Shown here: positions 43,731 to 53,468 of the stretch, piece after piece
How the letters are laid out: each line of letters begins with the position of its first letter
Position numbering within the stretch: the stretch's first letter is position 1
Origin: Desulfovibrio sp. MES5
GTDB taxonomy: Bacteria; Desulfobacterota; Desulfovibrionia; Desulfovibrionales; Desulfovibrionaceae
Length of the DNA: 64,000 bases
Assembly: GCF_002237645.1 (NCBI RefSeq)
Contig: NZ_MJUZ01000048.1
Location: 62,001 to 126,000 of the forward strand
Reading direction: 5' to 3'
The notes under the pieces: model-generated
What the model was told of the DNA's origin: nothing
The model's database searches: none
Seen by the model: only the letters and a program-made list of their open reading frames with translations
Translations under genes and position numbers: made by a program

Positions 43731-44213
43731 CTATCTTGCAGTGAGGATTTTGTGCAGCAGGGGGGCCAGTTCGGGCGTCTTGCCCTTCACCGAGGCGTAG
43801 GCGCTGCCGATGTCTTCGGGCCATTCCGCCTTGTTCAGGTCGGTGAACAGTTCCACCACATGTTTTTCATCGGCCATGACAAGCACATCAAAGGGCACCA
43901 TGGCAATCTTCACCGTAAAGCCCCATCCGTCGTCGCCCACCTTGCTGATGGGGCCGCCCTTGAGGCTGCGGGACAGGTTTTCGGCGTGTTGCTGCAGCGA
44001 AACGTCCTTGGCGCGGTCGGTTACGTTAACGGTGAAAAAATGGTCTTCATCGTCAAGCACAAAGAGCGCGCCGTCCCGCGTCATAAAGTTGCAGGAGTCA
44101 GGAATGTCAGCGGTCACAAAGGCAAGCTCGTAGCTTTTGGCCGAGGCGTGAACAGCAATAAGCGGCAGACTCAGGGCCAGCAGCAAAAAGGTAAGGAAAC
44201 GCTGGAGCGGCAT
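43731..44213 (-). CDS. Exported protein, paralogue of 43135-43620
   Basis: A 160-residue protein with signal peptide (MPLQRFLTFLLLALSLPLIA, cleavage near VHASA). It aligns along its length with its downstream neighbour, so the pair arose by tandem duplication. GGAG lies eight bases before ATG 44213. Unknown function. Confidence 0.8.
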   Translation of the reverse strand: MPLQRFLTFLLLALSLPLIAVHASAKSYELAFVTADIPDSCNFMTRDGALFVLDDEDHFFTVNVTDRAKDVSLQQHAENLSRSLKGGPISKVGDDGWGFTVKIAMVPFDVLVMADEKHVVELFTDLNKAEWPEDIGSAYASVKGKTPELAPLLHKILTAR

Positions 44214-44305
44214 AATGTGTTCTCCGGATAGGCACGGGCGGGCGCGGCCCACTGCGGGTTTATGGTCCGCCATGGGCCTGGTGCTCCGCCTTGATAAACG
44301 CGCAG

Positions 44306-44463
44306 TTAAGGAAACGCTGATTAAAGAGCCTCTTGGAAACGCGCAGTTATTCCGTTTGGCAAGGCGCGCTCTTTTTTGAAGCAGGAGTGGACTCTTCTGT
44401 CCTCGACTGTTTCAAAAAAAGTGAAGCAACGCCGCCAAACGGAATAAATCAGCGTTTCCTTAA
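44306..44463 (-). repeat. MITE-like element with 17-bp terminal inverted repeats, copy 1
   Basis: Its ends TTAAGGAAACGCTGATT (44306) and the exact complement (44447-44463) bound a 158-bp element without a gene. The internal part holds a near-palindrome around TTCCGTTTGGC. A diverged copy lies inverted at 56752-56908. The right end supplies the TAA stop of sppA. Confidence 0.85.
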
Positions 44464-45644
44464 AACTGGTATAAAAAGGCCGGAGTACGAGGATCAGCCT
44501 GGCCGCCGGCTGAATGCAGGCCCACAAGGGCCGCCAGCCCGCCGATGGAGTCCGCATCAAGCCCGAGCATGGCCGTGAGGCCACGTCCCAGCCAGTTGCC
44601 TTCTTTGGGGCGGGTCAGCAGTTTGCGGTCAACGGGCACGCCCGTCTTCTGCGCCAGCCAGCGTTGCGCCTGCTCGCGGCCGCCCATTTCATCCACAAGG
44701 CCGAGCTTGAGCGCTTCCTGCCCGGTGTATACCTTGCCGTTGGCCAGCTTGACCACCTGCTCGCGCGGCATGTTGCGGCCCTGGGCCACAATATCCACAA
44801 ACTGGCTATACATGTCGTTGAGCACGCCCTGAAAATAGGCGCGCTGTTCTGGCGTCATGGGCCGCATGTAGGAGGCGGCGTCTTTGTAAGTGCCAACCAC
44901 AAGGGTTTCCTGCCCGACGCCCACCTTGTCCATAAGGCCCTGAAGCTGGGGCACGTCCATGCGCACGCCAATGGAACCCGTCACCGTGGAGGGGTTGGCG
45001 AACACGCGCTGCCCGGCCATGCTGACCATGAGCCCGCCGGACGCCGCCATGGAGCCCATGCTGACGGCCACAGGCATTTTTTGCGCCACTTCTTTCAGGG
45101 CGTCATAGATTTCCTGCGAGGCCGCCGCGCCGCCGCCGGGCGAATCCACGCGCACAAGGATGCCCTTGACGGAAGGATTCTGCGCCACCTTGCGCAGCCA
45201 TTCGAGCGTGGGCTCTGCGGAGAGTATGGGGCCGTTCACCGAGACAAGGGCGATGCGGCCACCGCCGGTGAAGGAACTGCCATCATCGCTTGCCTTGACG
45301 ATAAGGCCGCCGAGCAGGCCAAGAACCAGCAGGACGCCGCCCCAGAACAAAATGGGACGCCTTTTGCGGAAGGGCCGACGCAGCAGGGTTTTCCATATCT
45401 CTGCCGGGATCTGGGCCAGAGGGCAGGCGGTTGCGCAGCCCGCCTGGACGGCCTGCGGGGCGACCTGCTGGACAGAGGGCTGCGCGGCCTGCCCGGCGAC
45501 CTGCGAAGCCGAGGCCGCGTCCTTGTCGCTCCTGCTTCCATTGCGGCCGTTGCCGCCATTGTCACCGTTGCCGCCGTTGGTGGACGGGCTTGGAGTCCCA
45601 ATCATTGACAGGGGCTCGTCATACGAAAATTCTTTATCACTCAC
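44460..45644 (-). CDS. sppA: Signal peptide peptidase SppA
   Basis: A membrane serine protease that removes leftover signal peptides (394 residues). A disordered cytosolic part (about 1-80, Gly/Asn/Gln-rich) is followed by a TM segment (about 98-115, ILFWGGVLLVLGLLGGLIV). The SppA core then follows, with RVDSPGGGAAASQEI and the nucleophile in SMGSMAASGGLMVSMAG. The catalytic Lys is probably that in GTYKDAASYMRPMTPEQ. The stop TAA and the final residues touch the MITE at 44306, so the C-terminus may be altered. Confidence 0.92.
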   Translation of the reverse strand: MSDKEFSYDEPLSMIGTPSPSTNGGNGDNGGNGRNGSRSDKDAASASQVAGQAAQPSVQQVAPQAVQAGCATACPLAQIPAEIWKTLLRRPFRKRRPILFWGGVLLVLGLLGGLIVKASDDGSSFTGGGRIALVSVNGPILSAEPTLEWLRKVAQNPSVKGILVRVDSPGGGAAASQEIYDALKEVAQKMPVAVSMGSMAASGGLMVSMAGQRVFANPSTVTGSIGVRMDVPQLQGLMDKVGVGQETLVVGTYKDAASYMRPMTPEQRAYFQGVLNDMYSQFVDIVAQGRNMPREQVVKLANGKVYTGQEALKLGLVDEMGGREQAQRWLAQKTGVPVDRKLLTRPKEGNWLGRGLTAMLGLDADSIGGLAALVGLHSAGGQADPRTPAFLYQF

Positions 45645-45701
45645 GTTGTAATCCTTTGCGGAACGGGCCAGGGCTCTTTCGCGGTTGCAGGCGCAAAGCG
45701 C

Positions 45702-47387
45702 CTACAATTTTGCCTGCATGGCTTCGGGCCACAGTTCGGCCGCCTGCTCGCGCAGTTTGTATTTTTGTATCTTGCCGCTGGCCGTAAGAGGAAAGCCAGA
45801 AATCATAGCAACATACTTTGGAATTTTGAACCAGGCTATCTTGCCCCGGCAGAACGCGCGTACATCTTCGGGCTGTATCTCGACGCCGGGACGGGGAATG
45901 ATGAAGGCCGCCACCTCTTCGCCATACTTGAAGCTGGGCAAGGCGACCACCTGCACGTCCAGAACGCCGGGCATGGATAAAAGGTATTCTTCCACCTCGC
46001 GGGGGTACACGTTTTCGCCGCCACGGATGATCATGTCCTTGATGCGGCCCGTGATGCGCAGATAGCCCTCTTCGTCCATCACGCCCAGATCGCCGGAGTG
46101 CAGCCAGCCATCGGGGCTGATGGCCTTGGCCGTGTCTTCGGGCATATTGTAGTAGCCCTTCATGACGTTATAGCCCCGGCAAAGGATTTCTCCAACCTGG
46201 CCGCGCGGCAGCTCTTCGCAGGTTTCAGGATTTGCCACGCGCACCTCGATGCCCGGCATGGCGCAGCCCACGGTTTCGCAGCGCTGTACCAGGCTGTCGT
46301 GCATGTCGGACTGCGTCATGACCGGCGAGCCTTCGGTCAGGCCGTAACAAATGGTGATCTCCTTCATGTTCATGTCTTCGATGACGCGACGCATGAGGGG
46401 TTCGGGGCAGATTGACCCCGCCATGATGCCCGTGCGCAGGCTGGACATGTCAAAGCGATGAAAGAGCTTGTGCTCCAGCTCGGCAAGAAACATCGTGGGC
46501 ACGCCGTAGAGCGCGGTGCAACGCTCAGCGTCGACGGCGGCCAGCACCTTGAGCGGGTTGAAGGACTCAAGAATGACCATGGTGGCCCCGTGATTGACGC
46601 AGGCCGAAACGCCGAGCACGCAACCGAAGCAGTGAAAGAGCGGCACGGGCAGGCATACGCGGTCATTGGGGCCGAAGTTCTGGTGGCGGCCTATCCAGTA
46701 GCCGTTGAGGCCCACGCCCACATGGGTGAGCATGACCCCGCGGGGAAAGCCCGTTGTGCCCGAGGTGTACTGCATGTTGATGACGTCCCAGGGTTGCAGC
46801 GTAGCCTGCCGGGCCTGGTACTCCTCATCATCCACCATAACGGACAGGGAAAGGATTTCGGGCACGGAGTACATGCCCCGGTGCTTCTCCATCCCCAGAA
46901 AACAGACGCGCTTGAGGTGGGGCAGGCTTTTGCACACGAACGAGCGGCGGGCCTGCACGCGCAGTTCGGGCGCGATACGGTACAGGGTGTCCAGATAGTC
47001 ATGGTCGCGCACGCTGTCGATAAGAAAGAGATTCTCGCATTCCGAATGGGTGAGCAGGTAGCGCAGTTCGTGTTCGCGGTAGTTGGTGTTTACCGTAATG
47101 AGTATGGCGCCGATCTTGGCAGTGGCAAATTGCAGGGCGACCCAGTAGGGCACGTTGGTGGCCCATACGGCCACCTTTTCGCCCTTCTGCACGCCAAGGG
47201 CCATGAGCCCCTTGGCAAAGCGGTCAACAACCTCGCCAAACTCGCGCCAGGTCTGGCGAAAGTCGCGGTCGGCGTACACAAGCGCCTCATTGTCGGGGAA
47301 GCGGCTTATGGTGTGGTCAAGAATCTGCCCCAGTGTCCATTCGCGTAATTCAAACTGGGCCTGACGCTGGCGAACTTTTTCTTCCAT
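45702..47387 (-). CDS. Acyl-CoA synthetase (AMP-forming)
   Basis: A 561-residue ligase. The AMP-binding P-loop is YTSGTTGFPRGVMLTHVG (about 208-225), followed by CYGLTEGSPVMTQSDMHDS and GWLHSGDLGVMDEEGYLRIT. The lid domain starts at GRIKDMIIRGGENVYPREVE, and the catalytic Lys is in PLTASGKIQKYKLRE. The sequence fits medium or long-chain fatty acid or aryl acid CoA ligases (FadD/MenE-like). The following minus-strand gene upstream is an XRE-cupin regulator, a pairing common in sulfate reducers, with a 53-bp gap. Confidence 0.9.
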   Translation of the reverse strand: MEEKVRQRQAQFELREWTLGQILDHTISRFPDNEALVYADRDFRQTWREFGEVVDRFAKGLMALGVQKGEKVAVWATNVPYWVALQFATAKIGAILITVNTNYREHELRYLLTHSECENLFLIDSVRDHDYLDTLYRIAPELRVQARRSFVCKSLPHLKRVCFLGMEKHRGMYSVPEILSLSVMVDDEEYQARQATLQPWDVINMQYTSGTTGFPRGVMLTHVGVGLNGYWIGRHQNFGPNDRVCLPVPLFHCFGCVLGVSACVNHGATMVILESFNPLKVLAAVDAERCTALYGVPTMFLAELEHKLFHRFDMSSLRTGIMAGSICPEPLMRRVIEDMNMKEITICYGLTEGSPVMTQSDMHDSLVQRCETVGCAMPGIEVRVANPETCEELPRGQVGEILCRGYNVMKGYYNMPEDTAKAISPDGWLHSGDLGVMDEEGYLRITGRIKDMIIRGGENVYPREVEEYLLSMPGVLDVQVVALPSFKYGEEVAAFIIPRPGVEIQPEDVRAFCRGKIAWFKIPKYVAMISGFPLTASGKIQKYKLREQAAELWPEAMQAKL

Positions 47388-47440
47388 AGTGTCTCCTGTG
47401 GCGCGCGTGAGTTGGTCGGGCGGAAATTTTTTCAGTTGTC

Positions 47441-48010
47441 CTACGAGTTGTAGGTCACGGCCAGAATTTCCACCGGCTCGTCACCAGCCGCGCCCACAAA
47501 GTGGGGCACGATGGAATTGTAGTAGATGGTTTCGCCGGGTTTGAGCACGTAGTTTTCGCGTCCGTAGACCACAAGCAGCGTGCCCTTGAGTACAAATATG
47601 AACTCCTCACCCTGGTGCGAACTGGTTTTGCGCTCACCGGCGTCGGGGAAAATACGGATGTGGAAGGGCTCCATGTTGCGGTCGTTCTTGCCCTTGCCCA
47701 GGGGCTGATAGGTGTAGCTGGGGCGGGGGATACGGCCAGTGTGCAGGGCTTCTTCGCCTTCGCACTCGTTGCTGATACAGGCGATGATGGGGTCGTGGGT
47801 AAACTGGTCGTCCAAAAAAGTTCCCAGGCGCACGCCAAGGGCGCGGGCCACCTTTTGCAAGGGACCGATGCTGGGGTAGATGGCGTCGCTCTCCAGCTTT
47901 TGCAGGTAATTCTGGTCAAGGCCGGTATCCCGGGCCAGTGTTTCAAGGTCAACTTCGCGTTCTTCACGGAATGACCGTATGCGGGAACCAATGGTGCGGG
48001 CAGAGGGCAT
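47441..48010 (-). CDS. XRE-cupin transcriptional regulator
   Basis: A 189-residue protein: HTH_3 (about 7-62: IGSRIRSFREEREVDLETLA, RDTGLDQNYLQKLESDAIYP) and a C-terminal cupin_2 (about 115-185: SHQGEEFIFVLKGTLLVVYG, LKPGETIYYNSIVPHFVG). The cupin metal residues are partly present (His and Glu in SHQGEEF, His in VPHFVG). It likely controls the adjacent acyl-CoA synthetase. Confidence 0.9.
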   Translation of the reverse strand: MPSARTIGSRIRSFREEREVDLETLARDTGLDQNYLQKLESDAIYPSIGPLQKVARALGVRLGTFLDDQFTHDPIIACISNECEGEEALHTGRIPRPSYTYQPLGKGKNDRNMEPFHIRIFPDAGERKTSSHQGEEFIFVLKGTLLVVYGRENYVLKPGETIYYNSIVPHFVGAAGDEPVEILAVTYNS

Positions 48011-48203
48011 GGCGGGCTCCTGACTGTGACCCGGCCTGGATGCGTTGCAGCGCTGACTGTCCGGGCGGGCTTTTCTGAGGTGATTGGAACGTCAATATGG
48101 GCCTCAACCTAGCTAAAAGCTGTCTCGCCCGCAAGCCTTGGTATCACTGCTGCCGCCGGGGCATCCCTGCTGACAGAACGCGGCTTGTGCGGTACTGTGT
48201 CGC

Positions 48204-51047
48204 ATGAACGAAAAACTCACAGTACGGCGGGCTTTTGTGGCTTCCGGGCAGGTACAGGGCGTGGGCTTTCGCCCCTTTGTCTACAGGCTCGCGCATGAGG
48301 GCGGCCTCACGGGAACCGTGGGCAACACCTCGGAAGGCGTGCGCATGGAAGTGCAGGGGGTGGAGGAAGAGGTGCGCCGTTTCGGCCAGCGCCTGCAGGC
48401 GGAGCTTCCCCCTCTGGCCCGTCTTACCGGCCTGAAAGAGGAAGACCTGCCAATTGTGCAGCAGGAGGACGCCTTTGCCATTGTGCAGAGCAGCGGCCAT
48501 GCCGGGCACAGCGTGCTGGTCAGCCCGGATGTGGGCGTGTGCGCCGACTGCCTGGCAGACATGGCTGATCCGCAAAATCCGCGATACAACTATCCTTTCA
48601 CCAACTGCACCAATTGCGGCCCGCGCTATACCATCACCCGTTCCATCCCGTACGACAGGGCCGTCACGTCCATGAGCTGCTTTCCCCTGTGCCCGCGCTG
48701 CAAGGCGGAATATACTGACCCTGCGGACAGGCGCTTTCATGCGCAGCCCGTGGCCTGCCCGGTTTGCGGGCCTGCGCTCTGGTTTGTGGACAAAGAAGAC
48801 GCGGCGGCAGGGCGTACCCGTCCGGAGTCAGTCAGCTTGCAGCCAGCCACCATGCAGGTGTTCGGTTCGCAATCTGACGGCGTACAGTCGGCCATCCCGT
48901 GTTCGGGCGACGGATCGGGGGCTGAAGCTTCGCAGCAGTCAACCCGTCCACATACGGCCAGCGCTCAGTCGGCAAGCCCGTGTCCCGCTGATAAGCCCGG
49001 GGAAGCCGCGTATCGCCAAAGCTGCGCGCAGGACAAGGAAGCCCTGGCGCGCCTCGCTCTGGAGCGTTCGGGGCAGGTGCTGCTTGACGGCGGCATTCTG
49101 GCCATCAAGGGGCTCGGCGGCTTCCAGCTTGCTTGTGATGCCCGCAACGCCCGGGCCGTAGCCCTGTTGCGGCAGCATAAAAACCGTCCGCACAAGCCGC
49201 TGGCGCTTATGGCTGGCGACCTTGCGACCGTCCGCTCCCTCTGTGATCTCACGCCGGAGCACGAAGCCCTGCTTGTAAGCCCGGAAAAGCCCATTGTGCT
49301 CTGCCCGCGCCGTCAGGAAGAATCGCCCGCACTGCCGCCGCAGGTGGCCCCGGATACGCGGCAGGTGGGGTTCATGCTGCCCAACACTCCCCTGCACAGC
49401 GTGCTTTTTGACTGGCTGGCCGCCCGCGCGCCGCAGCCGCCTGTTCTGGTGATGACCTCGGCCAATGCCGGGGGCGAGCCCATCTGCCTGGGCAACAGGG
49501 AGGCGCTTGAGCGGCTGTCGCATCTTGCGGACGCCTGGCTGCTGCACGACAGGGACATTCTGGTGCGCGTTGACGACAGCGTCATTACCCTGCAGCCGCA
49601 CACGGGCCCGGCAGCGGCCGCCCTTTCCGGCGCATCGCGCCCCGGCAGGGGCGAACCGCTTTTTTACCGCCGCGCGCGGGGTTATGTGCCGCGCCCTGTG
49701 TTTCTGGCTGACAGCCGGGCAACGGAGGATATGGAGGCTGCGGCAGGTACGGAGGTAACAGAGGCAGCGGCGGGCACGGCTGACGCTTTTGTTGCGACGC
49801 AGGCTGCAAGCCCCGTTCCTGCCTGTGTTCTGGGGACAGGAGCCGAACTCAAGGCCACCGTCTGCATCACGCGCGGCAATGAAGCCTTTGTGGGGCAGCA
49901 TGTGGGCGATCTGGAAAACCCGGCGGTTATGGCTTTTTACGAAGAGGTGGTCACGCATCTGGAAAAGCTGCTGGAGGTTCGCCCCCAGGCCCTTGTCTGC
50001 GACCTGCACCCCGACTTTCTTTCCACCCGCTATGCCGAAGCCCGCGCCGCGCGCGAAGGTCTGCCCCTGTGGCGTTTGCAGCACCACGCGGCCCACGCCG
50101 CCGCTGTCCTGGCCGAGAACGCCTGCTTCAGCCCTGCCCTGGCCTTGTGTCTGGACGGCACGGGCCTTGGCGACGACGGCACGATATGGGGCGGCGAACT
50201 GCTTGTTATGGAACTTGCCAAACCGGAATGGCGGCGGCTTGGGCGGCTCTCTCCCTTCTTCTTGCCGGGAGGGGACGCCGCAGTGCGCGAACCGTGGCGC
50301 ATAGCCCAAGGCCTGATGATTCAGGGCCCGCTAACTCAGGGCCAGACAACCCAGAACCTGAAAGGCCAGGCTGCAGAATGCGACAGTCTTGATGCGGCAA
50401 GCGCCCTGGCTTGCGCGCCCTGGCTGCCGGAGCATGCCCAGGCTTCCCGCGCCGTGGGTGAAATGCTGGCGCGCGGCATCAACTGCCCCGCCACTTCCAG
50501 TTGTGGGCGGCTGTTTGACGCCGTGGCGGCGCAGGCCGGTCTGTGCATGACAACCACCTACGAGGGGCAGGCTGCCATACGGCTGGAGGATGCGGCCAAC
50601 CGGGCGCAAGGCCCGCTTGGGGCCGTGCTGGCTGGCCGCGCGCCTATGGCGGACATGCGTAAAATTTCGGGAATGATCTGGCCCGTGGGCGTGACGGCGC
50701 GCGACGGCCTGCTGGAACTGGACAGCGCCGGACTTTTCGCCAGGGTAGCGCAGGGCCTTGCGCACGGCATGCCCGTGCCCGAGGCGGCAGGGCGTTTTCA
50801 TCTGAGTCTGGCGGAGGCTCTGGCGGGCATGGCGGGAAAAGCCGCCAGATCGCTTGGCATCACCACCGTGGGTCTGAGCGGCGGCGTCATGCAGAACGCC
50901 ATTATGGCGCGGCTGCTGCCGCAGGCCCTGGACCATCTGGGGCTGAAGGCGCTCACCCATCATGAACTGCCGCCCGGCGACGGCGGCCTGTCCCTGGGGC
51001 AGGCCGTGTGGGGCAGAAGAATGCTGGCCGCCAGGGCCGGGCAGTAG
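48204..51047 (+). CDS. hypF: Carbamoyltransferase HypF (hydrogenase maturation)
   Basis: HypF makes the carbamoyl group that becomes the CN ligands of [NiFe] hydrogenases. The 947-residue protein has all domains: acylphosphatase (about 8-98, GQVQGVGFRPFVYRLA), two CxxC-x18-CxxC zinc fingers (CADCLADMADPQNPRYNY and CPRCKAEYTDPADRRFHAQP), YrdC-like (about 290-490) and Kae1-like carbamoyltransferase with HHAAHAAAVLAE. It is about 180 residues longer than usual because of two low-complexity insertions (about 195-275 and 505-535). No other hyp genes are in the window. Confidence 0.95.
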   Translation: MNEKLTVRRAFVASGQVQGVGFRPFVYRLAHEGGLTGTVGNTSEGVRMEVQGVEEEVRRFGQRLQAELPPLARLTGLKEEDLPIVQQEDAFAIVQSSGHAGHSVLVSPDVGVCADCLADMADPQNPRYNYPFTNCTNCGPRYTITRSIPYDRAVTSMSCFPLCPRCKAEYTDPADRRFHAQPVACPVCGPALWFVDKEDAAAGRTRPESVSLQPATMQVFGSQSDGVQSAIPCSGDGSGAEASQQSTRPHTASAQSASPCPADKPGEAAYRQSCAQDKEALARLALERSGQVLLDGGILAIKGLGGFQLACDARNARAVALLRQHKNRPHKPLALMAGDLATVRSLCDLTPEHEALLVSPEKPIVLCPRRQEESPALPPQVAPDTRQVGFMLPNTPLHSVLFDWLAARAPQPPVLVMTSANAGGEPICLGNREALERLSHLADAWLLHDRDILVRVDDSVITLQPHTGPAAAALSGASRPGRGEPLFYRRARGYVPRPVFLADSRATEDMEAAAGTEVTEAAAGTADAFVATQAASPVPACVLGTGAELKATVCITRGNEAFVGQHVGDLENPAVMAFYEEVVTHLEKLLEVRPQALVCDLHPDFLSTRYAEARAAREGLPLWRLQHHAAHAAAVLAENACFSPALALCLDGTGLGDDGTIWGGELLVMELAKPEWRRLGRLSPFFLPGGDAAVREPWRIAQGLMIQGPLTQGQTTQNLKGQAAECDSLDAASALACAPWLPEHAQASRAVGEMLARGINCPATSSCGRLFDAVAAQAGLCMTTTYEGQAAIRLEDAANRAQGPLGAVLAGRAPMADMRKISGMIWPVGVTARDGLLELDSAGLFARVAQGLAHGMPVPEAAGRFHLSLAEALAGMAGKAARSLGITTVGLSGGVMQNAIMARLLPQALDHLGLKALTHHELPPGDGGLSLGQAVWGRRMLAARAGQ

Positions 51048-51126
51048 GGGGTCTGAGGGGGCTGCGGGCGGGCGCGGGCAGCACGTCCCGGCAGGAGTAA
51101 TTTACTTTCACACCCCCCGCCCCCCA

Positions 51127-51272
51127 GACAGTTTCGTCACGAGCGCTTTTCAGTCATTCCTGCGTCGAACTTCTCCGTTTATTCCGGTCGAGTACCATCA
51201 GAGTGCACTCCCTGCATAAAAGGCTCGTTCTCCTTGATATGACTGAAAATTCATCTCGTGACGGCACTGTTT
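51127..51272. repeat. Inverted-repeat element, about 146 bp
   Basis: Left end ACAGTTTCGTCACGAG-x6-TTCAGTCAT and right end ATGACTG-x10-CTCGTGACGGCACTGT are imperfect complements around an 85-bp middle. It has no gene and looks MITE-like. No second copy is seen in the window. Confidence 0.5.
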
Positions 51273-51294
51273 AAAACCTTAATTTGCTTCGCTA

Positions 51295-51385
51295 GAGTGC
51301 AGCGTCGCAACGTAGTATAGATTCTGCCGAAAAATGCGATTTTCGGCAGAATGACAAATTGAAATATGAAGTATTTCAAAGGCAG
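51295..51385 (+). repeat. Family C repeat, copy 1
   Basis: GAGTGCAGCGTCGCAACG leads to a stem ATTCTGCCGAAAA/TTTTCGGCAGAAT and ends GAAATATGAAGTATTTCAA. It aligns with 55195-55284. The remaining bases to 51616 contain nothing definable. Confidence 0.7.
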
Positions 51386-51616
51386 TTTGACCTGGTCTAC
51401 TCCAATGAGGTTTCAGCTCTAAAGCAAGGGAGCAGATCTGAAGCAAGGGAGGGCAGAGGCCGCGCCTCACGGCGTCACACCATTTCAGAGTTTGCTTGTT
51501 CAAGGTCCGCGCAAGCGGCGCAATCTGGCGGCGATGAAACATCGGCAATCTCAAAGATTGCAGTCAGTGGGCGTGCGGGAGGCGTGAAGCGCGGCTGTTT
51601 TGCCGCCTGAATCTGG

Positions 51617-53065
51617 CTACCGGAAACCGGCCACAGCCCGTCCCTGCTTGAGGGCCACGCGACCCAGAGGCAGGTCGCGCCACCACAGGGCGGCCTCGCG
51701 TCCCTGAAGCCCTGTCTGGCGGCTCTGCCCGCTGAGCAGGGCGCTGATGTCGTTGATATCTTCCAGAACAAGGCTTGAGGCCGCGTCCGGCTTTTCGGGC
51801 ATCAGGGCCCGCAGGCGCGGGGCTGCGTCCAGCCTGCCGCCGCCAAGTTTTCCCAGCAGCGCGCCCTGCCAGATGCAGTTCTGCGGCAAAAGGGCTGCGG
51901 CCTGGGCCGGAATGAAGCGTACGTGCTCGCCATACAGCACGGCCTCGCCAGGGGGCAGGAGGGCCGGGTCGCACGTGGGCCCGGCAAGGCAGTCCAGCGG
52001 CAGTGCCTGTCCTAACGCCTGGGCCTGCGCCTGACCGGGTGATTGGCCGGGCGCTTGACGGGACGCCCGGCCAGCCCTTTTGCGCCCAAAGCGCGAGGAA
52101 CCGGGAAATTCGGAGTCCGATACAGACCTTGGGGAAAACCCGTCCGCGTTGCCGGATGCGGCGTCTGGCCCGCTGTCCATCCCACTCTCCATCTTGCTGT
52201 CCGGCCCGTTGTCCGATGCGCTACCTGCTCCGCCGTCCGGCATGGAGCCGGGCTTGCGCAGGCGGGCCACATAAAATCCCTGAGCCTGGGAGCGTGCGCC
52301 ATCCACACGCAGGGTGCCTTCGCCGCCGGGCAGTTCTTCCCACACAAAACCGGGAATGGGCGCAAGATGCTCGCGCACAAGGCCCAGTTCCTCTTCGGCA
52401 AAGCGTACCTGATCTTCGTTTTCAGCCACATTGGTCGTGCAGGTTGAATAGACGAGGCTCCCGCCGGGAGCCAGCAGGCGCGCGGCATGGCGCAGCAGGC
52501 GCTGTTGCAGGCTGGTGAGAGTGTCCAGCTTGTCCCCTTGCCAGAGCTTGAGCACCTGCGGGTGCTTTTCGGCTGTGCCCCAGCCGGAGCAGGGCGGGTC
52601 AAGCAAAATGGCGTTCCACGAATGGGGGTGCAGGGGCAGGGCGTCGCCGCTGTAGGAGCAGGTGGCCGCCTGAATCAGGTTGCACTGGTGCAGGTTGGCG
52701 CGCAGCGTGCCCAGGCGCGTCGGCGAGGGCTCGTTGCCAAGCACAAAGCCGGTGCGCCCCACAAGTTGCGCCAGAAAGCCCGTTTTGCTGCCGGGGCTTG
52801 CGCACATGTCCAGCACAGAGGCTCCCACAGCCGGGGCCAGAGCCACGGGCGGCAGCATGGACGAGCGGTCCTGGATGTAAATATAGCCAAAAAAGGCCGC
52901 CAGCGAACTGCCCAGAGGGCGCGGTTCGGCCAGCAGGCGGCGGCACAGGGGCGAAAAGGGCTCAGGTTCGAATTCGTACCCCTGAGCGCGCAACAGGGCC
53001 TCCACGGCTGTGGTATGGCTATCCTCACAGACAATACGGAATGAACGGGCGGCGGGCTTGGACAT
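51617..53065 (-). CDS. RsmB/RsmF-type rRNA m5C methyltransferase (NOL1/NOP2/Sun)
   Basis: A 482-residue SAM-dependent enzyme that would methylate a cytosine in 16S rRNA. Motif I is LDMCASPGSKTGFLAQLVG, motif IV LLDPPCSGWGTAEKHPQVL with a conserved Cys, and motif VI VYSTCTTNVAENEDQVRF with the catalytic Cys. The C-terminal third has a low-complexity linker (about 285-350) before a PUA/RsmF-like end (LPPGEAVLYGEHVRFIP). I start it at 53065 (MSKPAARSF); an open frame upstream is not protein-like. Confidence 0.88.
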   Translation of the reverse strand: MSKPAARSFRIVCEDSHTTAVEALLRAQGYEFEPEPFSPLCRRLLAEPRPLGSSLAAFFGYIYIQDRSSMLPPVALAPAVGASVLDMCASPGSKTGFLAQLVGRTGFVLGNEPSPTRLGTLRANLHQCNLIQAATCSYSGDALPLHPHSWNAILLDPPCSGWGTAEKHPQVLKLWQGDKLDTLTSLQQRLLRHAARLLAPGGSLVYSTCTTNVAENEDQVRFAEEELGLVREHLAPIPGFVWEELPGGEGTLRVDGARSQAQGFYVARLRKPGSMPDGGAGSASDNGPDSKMESGMDSGPDAASGNADGFSPRSVSDSEFPGSSRFGRKRAGRASRQAPGQSPGQAQAQALGQALPLDCLAGPTCDPALLPPGEAVLYGEHVRFIPAQAAALLPQNCIWQGALLGKLGGGRLDAAPRLRALMPEKPDAASSLVLEDINDISALLSGQSRQTGLQGREAALWWRDLPLGRVALKQGRAVAGFR

Positions 53066-53468
53066 GGCGGCATAGTATGGGCAGGCGGGCGGAGCCGCAA
53101 GAGCTTTTTGCCGGAAAATCCGTGCTGACGGCATTTTCAAGATGTTGCGTGGCGCGCCAACTGCGAGTATAGTGCGCCCGTGTGGCATCCATGCGGCGCC
53201 ACGCCATCCGCGCCTGGCGCGGGTGGTCCCTTGGGCCTGACTGCTGCCGAATTTTTACGGCTGGCACGGCCCCAGGAAATCTGATCATCGGTTTTTTTGA
53301 GCTCCAGGCGTCACTACAGCCGTTGAGATGGCCGTATGGTACCCTACACCGATTTTTGCGACGCGCTACGCCTCAGAAACGGTCTTGCACGCCGTACGTA
53401 AAAAGCCGCCCTGATCGGAACTTCCTTTATTTTACCGGGAATCTGGCAAGATACCCAAGGAGAACGGA
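53066..53468. other. Gap between divergent genes
   Basis: 403 bases with no gene. AAGGAGAACGGA is the ribosome site of the plus-strand gene at 53469. An AT-rich stretch (TTTATTTTACC, 53426) may hold its promoter; boxes are not clear. Confidence 0.4.
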
